DNA from: Deltaproteobacteria bacterium
GTDB taxonomy: Bacteria > Desulfobacterota > Desulfobacteria > Desulfobacterales > C00003060
Assembly (NCBI GenBank): GCA_019309815.1
Contig: JAFDFO010000036.1
Coordinates: forward strand, 1-12,559
Direction: 5' to 3'
Length of the DNA: 12,559 bases
Shown piece after piece: positions 1 through 7,551 of the stretch; positions within the stretch are counted from its first letter, which is position 1; every line of letters begins with the position of its first letter. The notes under the pieces are model-generated. The model saw only the letters and a program-made list of their open reading frames with translations. It made no database searches and had not been told where the DNA came from. The translations under genes were made by a program, and so were the position numbers.

Positions 1-4
1 TATG

Positions 5-52
5 CTACGGCGCGATGTCGCCCCGAAGCTGAGGCGGATAACCGCGTCGTAG
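5..52. repeat. Imperfect inverted repeat at left edge
   Basis: CTACGGCGCG (5-14) pairs with CGCGTCGTAG (43-52) with one G-T mismatch, and inside it CGCC (19-22) pairs with GGCG (33-36). The result is a nested stem-loop. The inner text (TGTCGCCCCGAAG followed by GGCGGAT) resembles TGTCGCGCCGAAG followed by GGCGGAT near 1908-1937, so both are probably copies of one degenerate intergenic repeat. No coding sequence is supported here. Confidence 0.4.
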
Positions 53-82
53 CCGAAGGCGAAGACGGGTACTTTAGTGGGA

Positions 83-100
83 CCACGGGTTTACCCGTGG
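83..100. terminator. Hairpin, possible terminator
   Basis: A perfect 7-bp stem CCACGGG/CCCGTGG closes a TTTA loop and is followed, after GGCTCCATC, by a run of five T. The T-run lies several bases past the stem, so this is a weak intrinsic terminator at best for a + strand gene left of the window. It could equally be a simple dispersed hairpin repeat. Confidence 0.3.
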
Positions 101-445
101 GGCTCCATCTTTTTCCTTTCCACAAGTTGACCCACAAATACCGCCTTGACTAAGGGCTCGCTCAAAAATAACTTAACATTTTGGCATCTCAGCTTCAGGC
201 CATCTTTGACCGATACCTCATTCGCAAAATCCGCGAAATAGCTGGCTATAGCGCTGCAGCTTCACTTCGTGCCCTGTGGTTTTACTCAATCGGATCGGCC
301 AAATCTGACCCAAATCTGAGCGCCAATTTTGCGAAGTTATTCTTGCGCAAGCCCTTAGCCCCAACCGTTTGGCATGCCGATTCAGGCTTTGAAGACAAGT
401 TGCTTGTAGCCCAAAAGGAAAACACAGACAAGCGGGGGATCTTTC
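101..445. other. Gene-poor stretch
   Basis: A TTG-initiated + strand open frame covers 181-492, but it shows no recognisable domain, has no Shine-Dalgarno sequence and overlaps a better small ORF at 446. I see no RNA gene and no clear repeat. The base composition around 160-330 is more A+T rich than that of the neighbouring genes, which could fit a decayed gene or a regulatory region. Confidence 0.4.
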
Positions 446-583
446 ATGAAGGATTCGGAAAAAATCCTGGAATTGCTGAGCAACATCGATAGCACATTGT
501 CTGCTATCAGAACATCGGTTTTTGATGTCGATGAAATCAACGCCCTTTTGAGGGAGATTCTGAAGGAGCTCAAGAAATCATAG
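446..583 (+). CDS. Small hypothetical protein, 45 residues
   Basis: An ATG frame of 45 codons encodes an acidic then basic, leucine/isoleucine-rich peptide beginning MKDSEKILELLSNIDSTLSA and ending in the charged segment LREILKELKKS. Hydrophobic residues recur every three to four positions, as in amphipathic helices or a short coiled coil, with a break around FDVDE. A G-rich stretch (434-438) lies seven bases before the ATG and could serve as a weak ribosome-binding site. No family is recognised. The regular helical pattern and unremarkable codon use make it more credible than the overlapping TTG frame, but a chance ORF of this length cannot be excluded. No signal peptide or membrane segment is seen, so it would be cytoplasmic. 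Confidence 0.42.
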   Translation: MKDSEKILELLSNIDSTLSAIRTSVFDVDEINALLREILKELKKS

Positions 584-667
584 CACAATTGCCGCTGAGG
601 TCCTTCTCCAGGTAGGTTGAACACATTTGGTCAAAGCCCCTTCCTTTGGATAGACGACAGTATCGGT

Positions 668-696
668 TTGACATACCGGGGTTTGCTTGGTAATTT
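668..696 (+). promoter_or_regulatory. Candidate sigma-70 promoter for the decarboxylase gene
   Basis: A perfect TTGACA box (668-673) is separated by 17 bp from TAATTT (691-696). The -35 match is perfect and the spacing ideal, but the -10 box matches only three of six consensus bases. The predicted transcript would have a leader of about 140 nt before the ATG at 843. The rest of 584-842 holds no gene I can support; open frames on both strands there lack recognisable features. Confidence 0.33.
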
Positions 697-842
697 TAAC
701 AATTACGATGGGATTTTGAGTTGGACAAACGTCTTCTGTTTTAGGCTTCACTGCACAAGCGGCGTTCGGGTGAATTACATACTGCGGTTGTTGCTGCAGG
801 CTAGGTTGGACACGGGGCTCATACGTGAGATGAGGAAATAGC

Positions 843-1778
843 ATGAAGGAAAGAAGGATTCTGGTAACAGGGGGCGCGGGTTTTTTGGGGAGTCATCTGT
901 GTGACCGGTTGGTCGAAACGGGCGCAGACGTGATCTGCCTGGACAATTTCTTTACTGGGTCAAAGAAGAACATCCAGCACCTGGCAGAGAAGAAGAACCT
1001 TGAAGTCATTCGTCACGATCTGGTTGAACCGATCTTCTTGGAGGTTGACCAGATCTACAACCTGGCCAGTCCTGCGTCCCCGGTTCACTATCAGTATAAC
1101 CCTGTGAAGACGGTGAAGACTAATGTCATGGGGACAGTCAACATGCTGGGCCTGGCCAAGCGGGTAAAGGCGCGCATTCTTCAGGCTTCCACATCAGAGG
1201 TGTATGGCAATCCACAACAACACCCCCAGGAGGAGACGTACTGGGGCCACGTGAATCCGATTGGGCCGCGCAGTTGTTACGACGAGGGGAAGCGTGTGGC
1301 TGAGACACTCATGATGGACTATCATCGACAGAACCAGGTCGACGTGAAGATAGCGCGCATTTTCAACACGTATGGCCCCAGGATGGCTGTTTCAGATGGC
1401 AGGGTGGTGAGCAATTTCATTGTCCAGGCTTTGGAAAATGTGCCTTTGACGATCTATGGAGATGGCAGCCAGACCCGGTCTTTCTGCTATGTGTCAGACA
1501 TGGTCGAAGGGTTGATCGGGCTGATGAACTCTGATGACTTCACCGGCCCTGTGAACCTTGGAAATCCGACAGAGTTTTCCATCGCGGAACTTGCCCAGCT
1601 TGTTCTCGAGATAACCCAGTCAAAGTCGGAAATCGTCCACAGGTCGCTGCCACAGGACGACCCCGTTCAGCGATGCCCGGACATTACCCTTGCCAAAGAG
1701 AAACTCAAGTGGGAACCCGTCACGCCGCTACGAGAGGGGCTGGAACGTACTACAGAGTATTTCAGGCAAGTCCTGTAG
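843..1778 (+). CDS. UDP-glucuronate decarboxylase (UDP-xylose synthase family)
   Basis: This 311-residue protein belongs to the extended short-chain dehydrogenase/reductase family. Its closest resemblance is to UDP-glucuronate decarboxylase, which converts UDP-glucuronate to UDP-xylose using bound NAD+ for cell-surface polysaccharide or LPS sugars in the cytoplasm. The Rossmann motif GGAGFLGS gives G10-x-x-G13-x-x-G16, and D34 would bind the NAD ribose. The catalytic site is visible as STSEVYG (T117, S118, E119) and YDEGK (Y146, K150), followed by the family segment NTYGPRM (175-181). Length is normal for bacterial members. The start is supported by GAGGA at 832-836, six bases upstream. It stands alone: no other sugar-nucleotide gene is in the window. 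The TAG stop overlaps the end of an inverted-repeat element. A closely related UDP-sugar 4-epimerase or dTDP-glucose dehydratase activity is less likely given the LDNFFTG and SCYDEGKR motifs. Confidence 0.9.
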   Translation: MKERRILVTGGAGFLGSHLCDRLVETGADVICLDNFFTGSKKNIQHLAEKKNLEVIRHDLVEPIFLEVDQIYNLASPASPVHYQYNPVKTVKTNVMGTVNMLGLAKRVKARILQASTSEVYGNPQQHPQEETYWGHVNPIGPRSCYDEGKRVAETLMMDYHRQNQVDVKIARIFNTYGPRMAVSDGRVVSNFIVQALENVPLTIYGDGSQTRSFCYVSDMVEGLIGLMNSDDFTGPVNLGNPTEFSIAELAQLVLEITQSKSEIVHRSLPQDDPVQRCPDITLAKEKLKWEPVTPLREGLERTTEYFRQVL

Positions 1779-2014
1779 AAGCCATTTCAAAACCCCATCT
1801 AACGCCCGATGGTCCCGCCGCTGGCGGTCTGGCGGTTTATACAAAAATGTCGTGTATGGTGCGCTTTTTCACTTGTCCCGCCATAGCTTTCTAAGCGACG
1901 GTGGACCTGTCGCGCCGAAGTCTTGACGAAGGCGGATCGGCCCTTGCCCCCGACGACAAGCTCGGGATCTTCGACTTGCCCTCGGTCGCGATCTGAGGCT
2001 TTGAAATGGCTTCT
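1777..2014. mobile_element. MITE-like element with 15-bp terminal inverted repeats
   Basis: AGAAGCCATTTCAAA at 1777-1791 and its exact reverse complement TTTGAAATGGCTTCT at 2000-2014 bound a 238-bp non-coding segment. Similarity continues inward a few bases (AACCCCA against GCCTCA on the opposite strand). The interior holds GC-rich repeat text (TGTCGCGCCGAAG...GGCGGAT, about 1908-1937) similar to that at the left end of the window. I see no transposase and no convincing target-site duplication. The left terminus overlaps the TAG stop of the upstream gene. It could be a non-autonomous transposable element or a composite of dispersed palindromic repeats. Confidence 0.45.
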
Positions 2015-2260
2015 ATGACCTCTCCCTCTATGCTTTCCACTCAATGCCATTAGTTGATCCCTCTGTGCTAGGATTGCCTTCCTGAAGTGGCCCGCCCCTA
2101 CAACTGTTCCGGCCAACCCCAGGCGTTTGGTTAGGTGGTGGTGAGTAGTTCAGGCCGAGAGGGGAAAAATCTTAAACTCAATTGGGATGCCCGGCGGTTT
2201 GATATCGGGAGATTTGCTTCGCAGGAACTGAGCCCTGAGATCGGGGGTCTAACCAGGTTT
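2015..2260. other. Intergenic stretch without a gene
   Basis: This is the 3' side of both neighbouring genes, which converge here. CCCGCCCCTACA (about 2092-2103) looks like the end of the double-hairpin repeat seen complete at 7552-7605. No clear terminator with a T-run, RNA gene or small ORF is supported. Confidence 0.4.
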
Positions 2261-3322
2261 CTACGTGTAGATGATGTTGTAAGGAAGGGGAGGCCTGTCC
2301 CATGAACCAGGCTTGGGCAGGATGTTCTGCCTGGTGACCGTCATCCAGAAGTATTCGCTGTTCAGTTCTCGCAACTTGCCATCTTCAGTTGGCTTGGCGT
2401 GAGGGGTGTGGTGATACGTGGTTTGGAAAATGACTATTCCCCCTCCACGTTCCTTAGCGATCAGATAGTGCTTCTTGATGGTACTTGGTTGTACCTGCGC
2501 GCTTTCAGCAATATGCTCGATATCGGCCTTGGTGAGTTTCATGAGGATGTATCTTGCAATCCCCCTTTCCGATATCCGGTAAAGGCTTCTCGCCTCACTG
2601 CTTGCAACGTATACCGTGGAGATGCAAGGGATACGTTTCAGAAACTGGGCTGCTACCATAGCCGCGGTCCGGCGTCCGCCCGATGTCAGGGGAAATCCGT
2701 AGTATTCAAAGAATTTCTTCTGGATCTCTTCCGCAGTTTCTTCTCCCTTTTCATACAGATCCTTGGAGATGTAGCGGAGTTCACGGGCAAGGTTTTCAGC
2801 GGCGTCAGCGATGGGCCAGTCGATGCGAACATGAAAGTGGGAAAGGCTGTACCGATTTCTTGCCTTGGCAGTTGAATCTCGCTGAATCAGCAGAGCGTAG
2901 TCAACCGGGAGCATGGCTCTGAGGAAGTCAGAGAAGTGGGTCGATTCAAAAAGCTTTATGTTCCTGAAGTATTTCTTTGAGAGCTGAACGGTTTGAGACC
3001 GCATCAGATTCTCTTTGGTCACCTTGTTCTCATCAAAGAAACGAATGTACTTCTTGTGTCCGCCTGGTACACCTTCCTCGACAAAGACGACAAGGAACCG
3101 GTTCTGCAAATCATACTCAACGTCAGGGATGCGGGCCCTCGGTTTCAATTCCCGCTTTTCTACAAAGGGATATGGAACGTTCTGGTTTGTAAAATTCTGA
3201 TATGACTCCAATAGTCCATACTGCAGAAGATACTCCTCCAGTTCGTCCCTGAGGGCCTCGTAGATAGAACGCCGCAGTCTGTCCAGACGGCTTAATGATT
3301 CACGAAAGCCCCAGTGACTCAT
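2261..3322 (-). CDS. Hypothetical protein with possible C-terminal helix-turn-helix
   Basis: I do not recognise this 353-residue protein. It is highly charged, has no signal peptide or membrane segment and should be cytoplasmic. Residues 1-45 look helical. Residues 62-170 contain alternating hydrophobic strands (RFLVVFVEEG, ALLIQRD, FHVRIDW). Residues 172-210 are acidic and helical. A glycine/arginine turn (SGGRR, 214-218) follows. Residues 264-290 (LTKADIEHIAESAQVQPST then IKKHYLIAK) have the spacing and residue pattern of a helix-turn-helix, so a DNA-binding role is possible but unproven. The C-terminal 60 residues are aromatic and proline-rich. The start is well supported by GGGAGAG five bases upstream (3328-3334). 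It is transcribed alone, 115 bp downstream of the membrane-protein gene, with its own good promoter. Confidence 0.75.
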   Translation of the reverse strand: MSHWGFRESLSRLDRLRRSIYEALRDELEEYLLQYGLLESYQNFTNQNVPYPFVEKRELKPRARIPDVEYDLQNRFLVVFVEEGVPGGHKKYIRFFDENKVTKENLMRSQTVQLSKKYFRNIKLFESTHFSDFLRAMLPVDYALLIQRDSTAKARNRYSLSHFHVRIDWPIADAAENLARELRYISKDLYEKGEETAEEIQKKFFEYYGFPLTSGGRRTAAMVAAQFLKRIPCISTVYVASSEARSLYRISERGIARYILMKLTKADIEHIAESAQVQPSTIKKHYLIAKERGGGIVIFQTTYHHTPHAKPTEDGKLRELNSEYFWMTVTRQNILPKPGSWDRPPLPYNIIYT

Positions 3323-3366
3323 GAGTTCTCTCCCTGCAGACTATAGACAGTCAATTGGATGTGCTC

Positions 3367-3395
3367 TTCATAGTGGAATCCTGTTGTGAAGTCAA
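3367..3395 (-). promoter_or_regulatory. Sigma-70-like promoter of the 353-residue protein gene
   Basis: On the - strand TTGACT (3395-3390) is separated by exactly 17 bp from TATGAA (3372-3367). The -35 box matches five of six consensus bases and the -10 box four of six. The 5' leader would be about 40 nt and end in a good ribosome-binding site. A second -10-like TATAGT (3345-3340) has no matching -35 box. Confidence 0.45.
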
Positions 3396-3437
3396 TATTT
3401 TATGGCAACGTTCGCGAGAAAAAAGTCGGACAACTCG

Positions 3438-4184
3438 TCATTTTCTTCCACTACCAATGTGGTCGGAGCGGTCGATCCACGCATAGATGCGGTCACGCCA
3501 GTAGTAAGCAGGAATAGCAAGACCGAGGGTGATGAGGATTAACACAACGAATATGGCATACTCTTGGTGAAAGACATGGGCCCCTTGTAAACTCAACATC
3601 AGGGTTCCGGGAATCCGGCCGACGCCCGCCATAAGTGTGAAGACCTGTAGTGAAATGCCGGTTAGCCCAAGGAATATACACAAGTAGTCTTTTGGAAACC
3701 CGGGAAAGAGAAAGAATATGAAAAACAGGATGGCCCCTTCCCGTTTCACTAGCGCATCAAACCGCTCGAGCGATTCGGTTGACATCCATGTGGCCACGTA
3801 CCGTCTTCCCAGAAGACGGCCCAGCATGAAGTTGATCACCGAACCAATTGTCAGGCCAATGGTTGAATAGATGAGGCCCGGCACGACTCCAAAAAGATAG
3901 CCGCCGGCAAAGCCGCTTGCTTCGCCGGGGATAGGGGCAAGGACGACCTGAAAGACTTGAACCGCGATAAAGGCCAGTGGCGCACCAATGGGGCCCCAGA
4001 CCTTCAAGAACGCTTCGACCTGTGCCCGGTCTGAAACAAGCCCGTACCATGCTATGACTCTGTGCCACAGCGGTTCCCAGCTCAAGTGCAAAACGGCAAT
4101 CAGTAATCCCGTACATGAAACAGCTATGAGAGCTAAGGTGATCTTAGCGCGACTGGTCATAACGGAGGGACGTTGGGGGACCAT
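3438..4184 (-). CDS. TVP38/TMEM64-type (VTT/DedA superfamily) membrane protein
   Basis: This 248-residue integral membrane protein has the layout of the TVP38/DedA superfamily (SNARE-associated/VTT domain). There is an N-terminal membrane helix at about 14-34. The VTT core spans about 63-200, with the re-entrant segment LAPIPGEASGFAGG (82-95), the glycine-rich helix ending in MLGRLLGRR (120-128) and the second half FPGFPKDYLCIFLGLTG (160-176) followed by GRIPGT (189-194). A last helix lies at about 208-228. Relatives are implicated in moving lipids or lipid-linked carriers across the membrane; the substrate here is unknown. The gene overlaps the end of the kinase-like gene by 41 bp from the first ATG, or 17 bp if Met9 (4160) is the real start. 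Neither start has a good Shine-Dalgarno sequence, so translational coupling to the upstream gene is likely. Confidence 0.82.
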   Translation of the reverse strand: MVPQRPSVMTSRAKITLALIAVSCTGLLIAVLHLSWEPLWHRVIAWYGLVSDRAQVEAFLKVWGPIGAPLAFIAVQVFQVVLAPIPGEASGFAGGYLFGVVPGLIYSTIGLTIGSVINFMLGRLLGRRYVATWMSTESLERFDALVKREGAILFFIFFLFPGFPKDYLCIFLGLTGISLQVFTLMAGVGRIPGTLMLSLQGAHVFHQEYAIFVVLILITLGLAIPAYYWRDRIYAWIDRSDHIGSGRK

Positions 4185-5772
4185 CCCGGGGAATGGTCAA
4201 CTCTAAGCGGTACCGTGGTTTTAAGCTATAATTGAAGGGGAGTCCACACCTCAGGCCTTTTTGGTAGAACATGTTCCAATGGGTGTTCAATTGCAGCATG
4301 GGCCAACCGATTCGATTTCCTTCCAACACATGGACAAAGGCGCCGCCTGCATCGCTCAGACGTGAAAACAGTGAGCGTTCATCGAATCCCAGTTTCTTTG
4401 CGATCTCAATGCTGTCACCACCGGAGGTGATGGTGTAGGCACCGTTTTGTTGAGCCTGAAGAATTGCTTTCAGTATGGCGCGTTCTGGCGCGTCAAACCC
4501 TGGCTCCTCAGCCTTTCCCACAGGGCCCTTCTTGTAGATCGTTCTCGCCTTGAGTAGGCGACGGACAAAGCGTTTTGTGGTCTTTTCTCCAATGCTCCAG
4601 AGACAGAATTGGTCCTTCTGGGGGTGGTTGTGGATTTCTGCAGGGGTCATGTTCAGGATTTGCGAGTCGTGCTGAACTAGAAAGTCAACCGGCGGTATGA
4701 GTCTTTTCCGTCCCAGAGGAAGCCTAAGGAGCTCCCGGAAAAACTTGTCCAGGCCTTTAGTAACGTTTTTCTCTAAGAAGTCTTCAGTTGTGGCTCCAAA
4801 GTTGTACCGCTCCCCAGGCCTTATTTCCTGACTCAGCAGGGCAACGATGCCTGGAACACCAGCCAGCAAGATGTACGGCACCTTTTCAGAGAGTACAGAA
4901 TTCTTGATGAGGCCCAGATAATCACCGACCTTCACACCGCCAAAAATCGGGATGAAGGGGTATTCGATGATGTGAATGACCTGCTTGTTTTCCGCCATTT
5001 CTTTTTCGGTTTGTCTTCCAACCAGATTAATGACGTTGGTAAATCCTATCATGGAAGCATGCTTGCGGTGGGAGGTATTGAATGCATCATTGATGTAAAA
5101 GTCGATCAGGGGTTCGATGGCTGAGACGAAGCGAGAACCAATGTTCATTTCATGCGGCCGAACTCCGGCCTTAGCTCGTATATAGACCTCATCCACCAGA
5201 AAGCGAATGTTGTTCAGGACAAGGATTTCTCTGTTCTTGAGCGAACGGATCTTGTTCGCGATGACCTTATTATCTGTCAGGTTGCCCAGAAACTTGACGG
5301 TTGTTTTCGGTTTTTCCCCTCGGTTCAGAAGCTTTCTGATGACCTTCGCGTGCTGATCAAGCCCTATGAAGTCATGTTTGCCTTCGCGGCCCTGGTGACC
5401 GATCACAACGACCCGAGCGCCGTATCTGGAGAGTTCTTCTATGGTGGGGATGGCGAGTCGGATTCTTTCGGTCCCTGTGATCCGGCCATTTTGGTTCACG
5501 GGAACATCAATTCCAGCCCTGACAAGGACCGTTTTCCCACCAAAGACCTTGCTGCCGTATGGCTCCCGATACCTCTTGTGATACACATAAGCGGTGAGAT
5601 TCTTTAGGGTATCTCTGGAGGTTCCCTTGTTCCACATATATCGGAAAATGATATCGTCAATGGTCAGAAAATTGAGGTTGGCATTCACATTGTCATGACG
5701 GGGTGAGCTCTTCTTCGTCTTCAGGTACTTGTCCGGATTCTGATAGAAGTGGATAATATCCTCGATCGCCAT
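4144..5772 (-). CDS. Divergent phosphoglycerate kinase-like protein with N-terminal extension
   Basis: This 542-residue protein aligns with phosphoglycerate kinase (usually about 390-420 residues) from residue 78 onward. Recognisable blocks are TVLVRAGIDVP (81-91), ERIRLAIPTI (102-111), GHQGRE (125-130), LNNIRF (186-191), INDAFNTSHRKHAS (227-240), FGGVKVGD (277-284), KGPVG (415-419) and SGGDS (450-454), with DAGGA (474-478). Several substrate residues are kept: H126, R129, R190, R236 and K281. Others differ from the normal enzyme. The Asp and Asn of the RVDFNVP motif are G87 and D89, the second Lys of the KVSDK motif is Y285, and the glycine-rich nucleotide loops are altered. The first 77 residues and about 45 C-terminal residues have no counterpart in ordinary PGK. 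It may have changed activity or a regulatory role rather than serve glycolysis. The start has AAGGGAG six bases upstream. It forms an overlapping pair with the membrane protein. Confidence 0.82.
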   Translation of the reverse strand: MAIEDIIHFYQNPDKYLKTKKSSPRHDNVNANLNFLTIDDIIFRYMWNKGTSRDTLKNLTAYVYHKRYREPYGSKVFGGKTVLVRAGIDVPVNQNGRITGTERIRLAIPTIEELSRYGARVVVIGHQGREGKHDFIGLDQHAKVIRKLLNRGEKPKTTVKFLGNLTDNKVIANKIRSLKNREILVLNNIRFLVDEVYIRAKAGVRPHEMNIGSRFVSAIEPLIDFYINDAFNTSHRKHASMIGFTNVINLVGRQTEKEMAENKQVIHIIEYPFIPIFGGVKVGDYLGLIKNSVLSEKVPYILLAGVPGIVALLSQEIRPGERYNFGATTEDFLEKNVTKGLDKFFRELLRLPLGRKRLIPPVDFLVQHDSQILNMTPAEIHNHPQKDQFCLWSIGEKTTKRFVRRLLKARTIYKKGPVGKAEEPGFDAPERAILKAILQAQQNGAYTITSGGDSIEIAKKLGFDERSLFSRLSDAGGAFVHVLEGNRIGWPMLQLNTHWNMFYQKGLRCGLPFNYSLKPRYRLELTIPRDGPPTSLRYDQSR

Positions 5773-5806
5773 AGAAAGCTCCCTTCATACGCCGGTTCTT
5801 TAGCAC

Positions 5807-5835
5807 CTATTAGTACAAAAACGGAAAAAAATCAA
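5807..5835 (-). promoter_or_regulatory. Weak candidate promoter of the kinase-like gene
   Basis: On the - strand TTGATT (5835-5830) lies 17 bp from TAATAG (5812-5807), with a T-rich spacer. The matches are four of six and three of six, so the call rests mainly on position: about 35 bp upstream of the start codon in a short divergent intergenic region. Confidence 0.27.
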
Positions 5836-5896
5836 CCTCGAAGAGGGTTGCTCTCGGGTGCTTTCCAAGCAACTGTTTCCATGGTATACAAAACCC

Positions 5897-7378
5897 ATGA
5901 AATCACGGAGGGAAAGGCTTTTCGACCTCTTTGGATATGCGGCCATCTTGACCTGGCTTGTCATGATGGGGGTGTTGGTCAAAAGGTACTACTTCAGGCC
6001 ACCGCCTGTAACCTTGTCAGCACAGCACGGTGGTTCAGCCATTGCCGAAAGCGAGTCGTGGATGGCCATCTATCGTGAGGACGAAAAGATCGGCTTTTCC
6101 CATTCCCACATAATACAGAATTCCAAAGGTTATATCGTTGCAGAAAGCGCGGTGATGAATCTGCGTGCGATTGGAGACGTCCATAAAATCTCTATTGAGA
6201 TGATAGGACACCTCAACCAGGATGCATCTCTGCGGTCCTTCGTATTCATCCTGGACTCGGGTATGGTCCGTTTTGAAGCTCGGGGTCGCGTGGAGGGAAG
6301 CCACTTGGTTGTGAATACCGGGCTCGGCGGTGATGAAAGAGAATGGACGATTGAACTGAAGGAGACACCCTTCTTGTCGCTTGGTCTGTGGCCCAATCTT
6401 ATGAAAAAAGGGCTCAATGTCGGTGAACGCTATCATCTCAGTCTTTTTGACCCATCCCTCATGGCCCAAAGGCCTGTGGAGGTGAGTGTTGTAGGTCGGG
6501 AAACAATCGTTCTGGACGGCAGAAAGTGGGATGCCCTGAAGGTCAAGACGATATTTGCCGGCTCTGAGGTATTTGCTTGGATTGGCCCCAATGGGGAACG
6601 CTTGAAGGAAGAGGGCTTCATGGGGCTTCGGATGGTCAAGGCGACAGAAGAAGACGCTCGTATAGGGATTCAGTCTCAGCCCGAGGGCGACATCACAGAA
6701 ATGGCCTCTGTCCCTTCCAATAAGGTGTTGGCAGAACCAACAGAGCTGGTCTACCTGAAGGTTCAGCTGGATGGCGTTGACCCTGAAGGTCTTGATCTGA
6801 ATAGCGGCCGTCAACGCCTGACAGACTCTGTACTGGAGGTCACCCTTGAGTCTGGTGAACCTCACCATGTGGGCGGGCAGGGGCAATTTGACGCCTACCT
6901 CGAGGCCGGTCCTTTCATACAAAGCGATCACCCAAAGGTGAAGGCCCTGGCGGATCAAATTGTGGGTCAGGGGAGCCAGGATGCGGAGAAGGCCCGGCGT
7001 ATCCTTGACTGGGTCTATCAGTCTCTCGAGAAGCGTGCCACTGTTTCTGTGCCCAACGCCTTGGACACCCTCAAGACCAGGGCTGGAGACTGCAATGAAC
7101 ATGCAATGCTTCTGGCTGCACTTCTCCGGGCTTCTGGAATTCCTGCCAAGGTCTGTGTCGGCTTGGTTTACACGCGTGGTCGATTCTACTATCACGCTTG
7201 GAATGAGCTTTATCTGGGAGGATGGATCACCGCAGACGCCCTGATGGGACAGATGCCTGCTGATGTGACCCACATCAAGTTCGTGGAAGGAGCTCTGGAT
7301 CGTCAGGCGGAGATGCTGCGGGTAATCGGGCAGGTCAAACTGACGGTGCTGGAGGCACGGTCTGGGATTGATGATTGA
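5897..7378 (+). CDS. Membrane-anchored transglutaminase-like protein
   Basis: This 493-residue protein has a positively charged N-terminus (MKSRRER) and one membrane helix at about 11-28, then a large domain predicted to lie outside the cytoplasm. The C-terminal part is a bacterial transglutaminase-like core with a complete cysteine-protease-type triad: C399 in GDCNEHAM, H433 in YYHAWNE and D447 in WITADAL. Such proteins act as peptidases, amidases or cross-linkers; the substrate is not evident. Residues 45-290 form a beta-rich region of unknown function. An in-frame GTG at 5858 would add 13 residues and has AGAGGG ten bases upstream. The ATG at 5897 has no ribosome-binding site, so the start is uncertain. 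The final codons, Gly-Ile-Asp-Asp-stop, are encoded by a GATTGA heptad array rather than by normal domain sequence. An ABC ATPase gene follows on the same strand beyond repeats. Confidence 0.85.
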   Translation: MKSRRERLFDLFGYAAILTWLVMMGVLVKRYYFRPPPVTLSAQHGGSAIAESESWMAIYREDEKIGFSHSHIIQNSKGYIVAESAVMNLRAIGDVHKISIEMIGHLNQDASLRSFVFILDSGMVRFEARGRVEGSHLVVNTGLGGDEREWTIELKETPFLSLGLWPNLMKKGLNVGERYHLSLFDPSLMAQRPVEVSVVGRETIVLDGRKWDALKVKTIFAGSEVFAWIGPNGERLKEEGFMGLRMVKATEEDARIGIQSQPEGDITEMASVPSNKVLAEPTELVYLKVQLDGVDPEGLDLNSGRQRLTDSVLEVTLESGEPHHVGGQGQFDAYLEAGPFIQSDHPKVKALADQIVGQGSQDAEKARRILDWVYQSLEKRATVSVPNALDTLKTRAGDCNEHAMLLAALLRASGIPAKVCVGLVYTRGRFYYHAWNELYLGGWITADALMGQMPADVTHIKFVEGALDRQAEMLRVIGQVKLTVLEARSGIDD

Positions 7379-7406
7379 AGATTGAATATTGACGATTGAA
7401 GATTGA
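7365..7406 (+). repeat. GATTGA heptad array, locus 1
   Basis: Six consecutive 7-nt units share the core ATTGA: GGATTGA, TGATTGA, AGATTGA, ATATTGA, CGATTGA, AGATTGA. The first two units encode the C-terminus and TGA stop (7376-7378) of the transglutaminase-like protein. Confidence 0.85.
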
Positions 7407-7462
7407 AAAGAACAGATGAACTCGGCCAGCGATGCAGTCAACAATCAAGAAGCCCACAGGAG

Positions 7463-7542
7463 TGTCATTTCGAGCGAAGCGAGAAATCTTGCTCTTGTAA
7501 TCAGGCTACCGGATAAGATTCCTTCCTGCGGTCGAAATGACA
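7463..7542. repeat. TGTCATTTCGA palindromic repeat, copy 1 (80 bp)
   Basis: TGTCATTTCGA (7463-7473) and its exact inverse TCGAAATGACA (7532-7542) bound an 80-bp unit containing GCGAAGCGAGAAATCTT. The same ends and inner text recur at 7631-7734 and, inverted, at 12325-12404. It is a dispersed palindromic element without coding capacity. Confidence 0.85.
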
Positions 7543-7551
7543 AAAAGGGTT

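Noticed and set aside
181..492. 103-codon TTG-start frame at the left of the window
   Set aside because: Rare start codon, no ribosome-binding site, no domain, and it overlaps the better small ORF at 446 in another frame.
1799..2116. 105-codon - strand frame between the decarboxylase and the 353-residue protein genes
   Set aside because: It lies across the inverted-repeat element, and its Gly, Arg and His-rich translation looks like read-through of GC-rich repeat.
6035..7444. A 469-codon open frame on the - strand opposite the transglutaminase-like gene
   Set aside because: It is the antisense shadow of a gene with a complete Cys-His-Asp motif set. It has no recognisable domain and runs into the heptad repeats.
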